Shown in pieces: positions 60,320 through 64,000 of a DNA stretch of 64,000 nucleotides. The notes below the pieces were generated by a model. That model was not told where the DNA came from. It made no database searches and worked only from the letters and a program-made list of their open reading frames with translations. Source of the DNA: Sporosarcina ureae DSM 2281 (GTDB lineage: Bacteria; Bacillota; Bacilli; Bacillales_A; Planococcaceae); contig NZ_AUDQ01000010.1 of assembly GCF_000425545.1 (NCBI RefSeq), positions 1-64,000 of the forward strand. Reading direction: 5' to 3'. The position numbers and the translations under genes are program-made. How positions within the stretch are numbered: position 1 is the stretch's first letter; every line of letters begins with the position of its first letter.

Positions 60320-62263
60320 TTATAAAGAATCTTTAATCACACGCTTATAATTCAATACGGAAAGCAAGCCAAATATAGAATAAAGCGCTGTGTATATGAA
60401 CATCACAATAATCGTGGGCGCCAGCATTTCAGTACCGAATAAGAACCAGCCGGATTTCACCGCGAAATAGCTGTGGAAGAGACCAACGACTAACGGAATA
60501 CCGAAATTAAATAACTGCTTTCGTTGAACCCCTTTTAGCAAATCAGTTTGTGTATAGCCGAGTTTACGAAGAATAGTGTAGTTCGATTTTTCATCTTCAC
60601 TTTCGTCCATTTGTTTAAAGTATAAGATGCAGCCAGAAGTGACAAGGAAAGCGAGGCCGAGGAATCCCACGATGAACATGATCATGCCTGCACCTTGCAT
60701 TTGTTTCGTTCTTTCCTCAAATTTCGATTCATGCCCTGCCCAGTCGTTTACTCCCAACACATTAAATAGTTCATTCGCTTTTTCTAGATCATTCTCATTC
60801 TCGATATCCACTCCATGATACTTAGTGAATTCCGATGTTATGGAAGGATCTTTATCTTCATTCATTTTCCTAAATACTTGATCATCCACTACCGCGACAA
60901 CGAAAGCATAGGTCACACGCGTTGGGAGGATAGCTGTTTTTTCTATTCCTTTCAGTGTTAGATCATACATATGCTCTTTGCCTCGAAATACAATTTGCTG
61001 ATCCGCTTGAAATTTCATGAAGTTTTCCGTCAAGCTATCGAAGTTAACAAAGAGCACTTCCTTTTCTGCTACGTCTATCTCCGGTAATCCTTTATCACTA
61101 ATAACGATCATTTCTGTATCGGTATAACTTATATCTTGACTATCCCCACCGGCAATAGATAGTACTCTCGATAAATCAACAGGTGTATTCAATAGATCGA
61201 TAGCTGTCTCTGTATAGGCGATGCCTTTACTTTCAAGCGCCTGTGTAAATTCCGTTGCACGCGTAGTATCAGGAATAGTAAAGTCGGCCGGAATAGTTCG
61301 CTCTACTGACTTCTCTACTGAGTAATACGAAATATAACTTAACGAAAGTAACGCGATAGATAGCGCAGATACCGATGTAATAATCATTAATAGAAAAGAA
61401 TTCGATTTCATTCGAAACATAATTGAAGAGAGAGACAGCACGTCGTTAACGTTCAGATATCCTCCTTTACGTTTACGAATCAGGTTAAAGATAAAGCTAA
61501 CGGAGCCTTTATAGAACAAATACGTTCCCATGACAACAGAAGCTAGTATGATGATCATCACCAGAAATAGCTGATCGCCTAGGAACACACTACTAAATAA
61601 TCGGGATGATAAATAATAGCCGAATACAATGAGTAGAATACCGGACACACCGACAACCGCCTGGAATACTGTCATCTTTTTGACCCGCTGTTGCGTCACG
61701 GTTGTTACACGGAACAAAGATAATATACTTTGTCGTTTAATGAATAGCGCATTCATGATCAAAATAAATATAAAGATTACCGCAAATACGATCAGCGTTT
61801 GAAGTAATGCCGCGGAAGAGAAACGTAAAGTTGCAACATCCGTTACACCAGTGACCTTAAATAGAATGAGCATGAGTAATCGTGACATCGAAAACCCTAA
61901 GAGTATCCCTATAACGAGAGAGCCGATATATAACACGAAATTCTCTACACTTAAAATACGGAAAACGGTTCCTTTCGTCATCCCGATCAATTGGAATAAT
62001 CCAATCTCCTTACTGCGTCGCTTAATAAATAGATTGTTAGCATATAGCAAGAATACAGACACGATAACAATTAGAAATACTGAACCTGTTTTAATAGCTG
62101 CAGCACCTTTCACTCCTCCTGTTGCATCGTCCAATGCTGGATCAAATTGCAGCGTTACAAATGAAAAGTACAAGCCTACGCTAAAAACTAAAGCAAAGAT
62201 ATACACATAATAATGCTTGATATTTTTCTTGATATTGCGGAAAATCAGTTGATTAAGCGTCAT
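60320..62263 (-). CDS. BceB/YxdM-type ABC permease
   Basis: A 647-residue FtsX-like permease of the peptide-resistance type (BceAB, YxdLM). There are ten predicted helices, with a large extracytoplasmic domain between helices 7 and 8 (about 330-540) that in this family senses antimicrobial peptides. N-terminus [38 protein letters not shown] at 62261-62263, overlapping the ATPase stop by 11 bp. A longer frame from 62305 is not used. Confers resistance or signals peptide presence to the adjacent kinase. Confidence 0.92.
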   Translation of the reverse strand: MTLNQLIFRNIKKNIKHYYVYIFALVFSVGLYFSFVTLQFDPALDDATGGVKGAAAIKTGSVFLIVIVSVFLLYANNLFIKRRSKEIGLFQLIGMTKGTVFRILSVENFVLYIGSLVIGILLGFSMSRLLMLILFKVTGVTDVATLRFSSAALLQTLIVFAVIFIFILIMNALFIKRQSILSLFRVTTVTQQRVKKMTVFQAVVGVSGILLIVFGYYLSSRLFSSVFLGDQLFLVMIIILASVVMGTYLFYKGSVSFIFNLIRKRKGGYLNVNDVLSLSSIMFRMKSNSFLLMIITSVSALSIALLSLSYISYYSVEKSVERTIPADFTIPDTTRATEFTQALESKGIAYTETAIDLLNTPVDLSRVLSIAGGDSQDISYTDTEMIVISDKGLPEIDVAEKEVLFVNFDSLTENFMKFQADQQIVFRGKEHMYDLTLKGIEKTAILPTRVTYAFVVAVVDDQVFRKMNEDKDPSITSEFTKYHGVDIENENDLEKANELFNVLGVNDWAGHESKFEERTKQMQGAGMIMFIVGFLGLAFLVTSGCILYFKQMDESEDEKSNYTILRKLGYTQTDLLKGVQRKQLFNFGIPLVVGLFHSYFAVKSGWFLFGTEMLAPTIIVMFIYTALYSIFGLLSVLNYKRVIKDSL

Positions 62264-63014
62264 GTTGCACACCACCCAACACACCTTGCGTTTTGATGAT
62301 GTCATTAAAAAATTTGTTACGCGTTTGGTCTCCTTTATTCAGTTGCGTGTAGATTTGTCCATCTTTGATGAACACTACACGTTCACTAAAACTTGCGGCG
62401 AGAGGATCATGAGTAACCATGACGATAGAGGCATTTCTCTTCATATTGAGATCACTTAGTTTGTTCAACAAATCGGATGCTGCTTTTGAGTCAAGAGCGC
62501 CTGTTGGTTCATCCGCAAAAATGATGCTTGGATCATGGATAAATGCTCGTGCCGCGGACGTTCTTTGCTTTTGACCACCTGAAATTTCATTTGGATATTT
62601 AGTAGCAATTTCGGTAATACCCAATTCATCCGCCACTGCAAGGAATTTTTCATTGGCTAGTTTTCTTGATACTTTCTGCACCGATAGTGGAAGTAGTATG
62701 TTTTCTTTTACTGTTAACGTATCGAGTAGGTTATAGTCCTGAAAGATGAAGCCTAAATGACGTTTTCGGAATTCCGCCATTTGCTTTTCTTTCATATCGT
62801 TGAGGTTCTGCCCTTCTATGCTGATCGTTCCCTGGCTAACCCGATCAATGGATGAAAGAACGTTCAGTAGAGTAGTTTTCCCCGATCCCGATGCCCCCAT
62901 GATGCTGACGAATTCACCTTTTTGTACTTCAAGGTCCAACGCGCGTAACACTTCCTGTTTATTGAATTTATTGCCATATGTTTTATAGATTTTCGTTGCT
63001 TGTAAAATTACCAT
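62253..63014 (-). CDS. BceA/YxdL-type ABC ATPase
   Basis: A 253-residue ATPase. Walker [18 protein letters not shown], signature [15 protein letters not shown], Walker [22 protein letters not shown]-loop [24 protein letters not shown] at 63012-63014 has AAGGAG 8 nt upstream. It drives the BceB-type permease encoded immediately downstream. Confidence 0.95.
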   Translation of the reverse strand: MVILQATKIYKTYGNKFNKQEVLRALDLEVQKGEFVSIMGASGSGKTTLLNVLSSIDRVSQGTISIEGQNLNDMKEKQMAEFRKRHLGFIFQDYNLLDTLTVKENILLPLSVQKVSRKLANEKFLAVADELGITEIATKYPNEISGGQKQRTSAARAFIHDPSIIFADEPTGALDSKAASDLLNKLSDLNMKRNASIVMVTHDPLAASFSERVVFIKDGQIYTQLNKGDQTRNKFFNDIIKTQGVLGGVQHDA

Positions 63015-63084
63015 ATCCATCACTCCTTGTGTATTCTATCTTAATCAATGTACAAATTTTTCTCCTGTCTTTGATATGACAATT

Positions 63085-63120
63085 AGAAAAAGCATGTGAC
63101 GATACTGTCACATGCTTTTA
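63085..63120 (-). terminator. Terminator between histidine kinase and ABC genes
   Basis: The stem AAAAGCATGTGAC / GTCACATGCTTTT overlaps the kinase stop region. It probably separates the regulatory pair from the transporter genes, which would then need their own promoter. Confidence 0.85.
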
Positions 63121-64000
63121 CATACGCGCTATACGAACCATTTCGTTTTCTTTTGCAAAAATCAACGACAACCGCGTACCTTCCCCTACTGCTGACTCTA
63201 CTTCCATCGTAATTAGGAGGGATTCTGCTACTTGTTTTGCTAAATACAGCCCCATTCCTGTAGCCGCATGATTTTGATGGTTTGCTGTTCCAGTGAAACC
63301 CTTATCGAATATACGAGACAAGTCTCTTGGCGCGATACCCTGCCCAAAGTCTTCGATCGATAACGTGGTGATCCCACCCTTGCTAGTACACCGGATACGT
63401 ATGTCCGAATCCTCACTGTATTTCACCGCATTCGATAGCAATTGCCTTAGAATGAAGCCAAGCCATTTTGCATCGGTCAATACTTTTTCTGCTTCCAATG
63501 ATACATTAAAACCAATCCGCTTTTGCATACACCATTGCTTTAACGATTTTATCTCCTGAAATAACAACTTTTGTACATCGACCTTTTCAATATATAAATC
63601 ATTCTGGATAAATGGGATACGCTTTTGATGTAGTTGCTGGTCGAGTAACAAATGGATGCGAAGCCACTCGTACATCAACTGTGATCGAAGCACAGGATCT
63701 TCTGTTCGTTCGATCATTAATTGCAGCGTTGTCAGTGGTGTTTTCACTTCATGTATCCAATTCAACATGTCATCTTTCTCTTGCTCTAAACTGATTTGCA
63801 ATTCATCCAACTGTTTTTTAAACACTTGAATTTGTCCGGAAATTCTTTCGGAAGAAATGGCTTCGAAAGGACTGGTAGCTTCAGGTATTGCAGTAAGATC
63901 GAACGACGGTTCTAACTTTTCTAAGCTTTTATAAAATCTCGTTTCTATTCCATAACGCATGACTATAAATATAACAAAAGACAAACAAGATATGAATGTT
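63118..64000 (-). CDS. BceS/YxdK-type sensor histidine kinase, 5' end cut
   Basis: The last 294 codons or so of an intramembrane-sensing histidine kinase. H-box MLNWIHEVKTPLTTLQLM, N-box LRQLLSNAVKYS, G-boxes EDFGQGIAPRDLSRIFDKGFTG and TGMGLYLAKQVAESL. The frame runs off the window end within the second of the short N-terminal membrane helices, so about 40 residues are missing. BceS-type kinases lack a large sensor domain and detect peptides through the partner ABC transporter, here at 60320-63014. The response regulator gene is expected beyond base 64000. Confidence 0.92.
   Translation of the reverse strand, partial: TFISCLSFVIFIVMRYGIETRFYKSLEKLEPSFDLTAIPEATSPFEAISSERISGQIQVFKKQLDELQISLEQEKDDMLNWIHEVKTPLTTLQLMIERTEDPVLRSQLMYEWLRIHLLLDQQLHQKRIPFIQNDLYIEKVDVQKLLFQEIKSLKQWCMQKRIGFNVSLEAEKVLTDAKWLGFILRQLLSNAVKYSEDSDIRIRCTSKGGITTLSIEDFGQGIAPRDLSRIFDKGFTGTANHQNHAATGMGLYLAKQVAESLLITMEVESAVGEGTRLSLIFAKENEMVRIARM

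Noticed and set aside
1-64000. CRISPR array, prophage, integron or complete transposon
   Set aside because: No regularly spaced repeats, integrase, transposase or phage structural genes were seen.

Overview
The window looks like chromosomal DNA of a low-to-mid GC, endospore-forming Bacillales, most likely Planococcaceae (Sporosarcina-like). This is inferred from the Bacillus-type block yeaC-yeaD-yebA-guaA-pbuG, a tricistronic GerA-type germinant receptor, Gram-positive promoters and Shine-Dalgarno (SD) sites, purine, SAM and cobalamin riboswitches, a YtvA-like photoreceptor and LutABC/LutR. No species assignment can be proved without a search. No CRISPR array, complete insertion sequence, prophage or tRNA gene was seen.

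Layout. 1-630: the 5' end of a 16S rRNA gene (minus strand) with leader and a near-consensus promoter. 0.7-10.8 kb: purine uptake and synthesis (pbuG behind a guanine-type riboswitch; guaA), the MoxR/DUF58/transglutaminase trio, and a pncB-nadE NAD salvage operon. 11-16 kb: lutABC L-lactate oxidation with its FadR-family regulator lutR, then ogt and a paired SMR efflux pump. 16.2-23 kb: S-box controlled metI, an SDR, stress proteins (YfkM-like with a sigma-B-like promoter), a YfbR-like HD phosphohydrolase, a Cys-rich copper-binding bundle protein, an HmoB-like haem monooxygenase and DUF3231. 23-27 kb: gerA-type operon and tatA. 27-41 kb: a mosaic of single genes (LysR, rhodanese-ASCH fusion, thioesterase, HAD phosphatase, an aldolase pseudogene, AAA ATPase, UbiB kinase, MFS pump, MsrA, GNAT, pentapeptide-repeat protein, DinB-like protein, LOV-STAS photoreceptor). 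41-47 kb: the oppABCDF operon with a CcpA (cre) site over the oppA -35. 47-55 kb: lipoproteins, mini-catalase, NCS1 permease, flavin reductase and a Tat-exported GMC dehydrogenase pair. 55-60 kb: SDR/DUF2867 protein, TetR-GNAT-MATE cluster, and a cobalamin riboswitch with no B12 gene behind it. 60-64 kb: a BceAB-type ABC transporter and its histidine kinase, cut by the window edge.

The observations I rate highest are: (1) GMP synthase whose glutaminase domain has Ser89 where the catalytic Cys is expected and several further altered motifs, with the ATP-pyrophosphatase half intact, suggesting dependence on free ammonia; (2) an apparently orphan cobalamin riboswitch feeding only a 48-codon frame, a terminator and a 73-residue protein; (3) a rhodanese-ASCH fusion protein; (4) a GMC dehydrogenase with a C-x2-C-x2-C-x4-C motif and a Tat-signal partner but no cytochrome gene; (5) promoter-level control elements: cre on oppA, a LutR-type palindrome, tandem Fur-like boxes on a 60-residue membrane protein, and repeats around the TetR gene.
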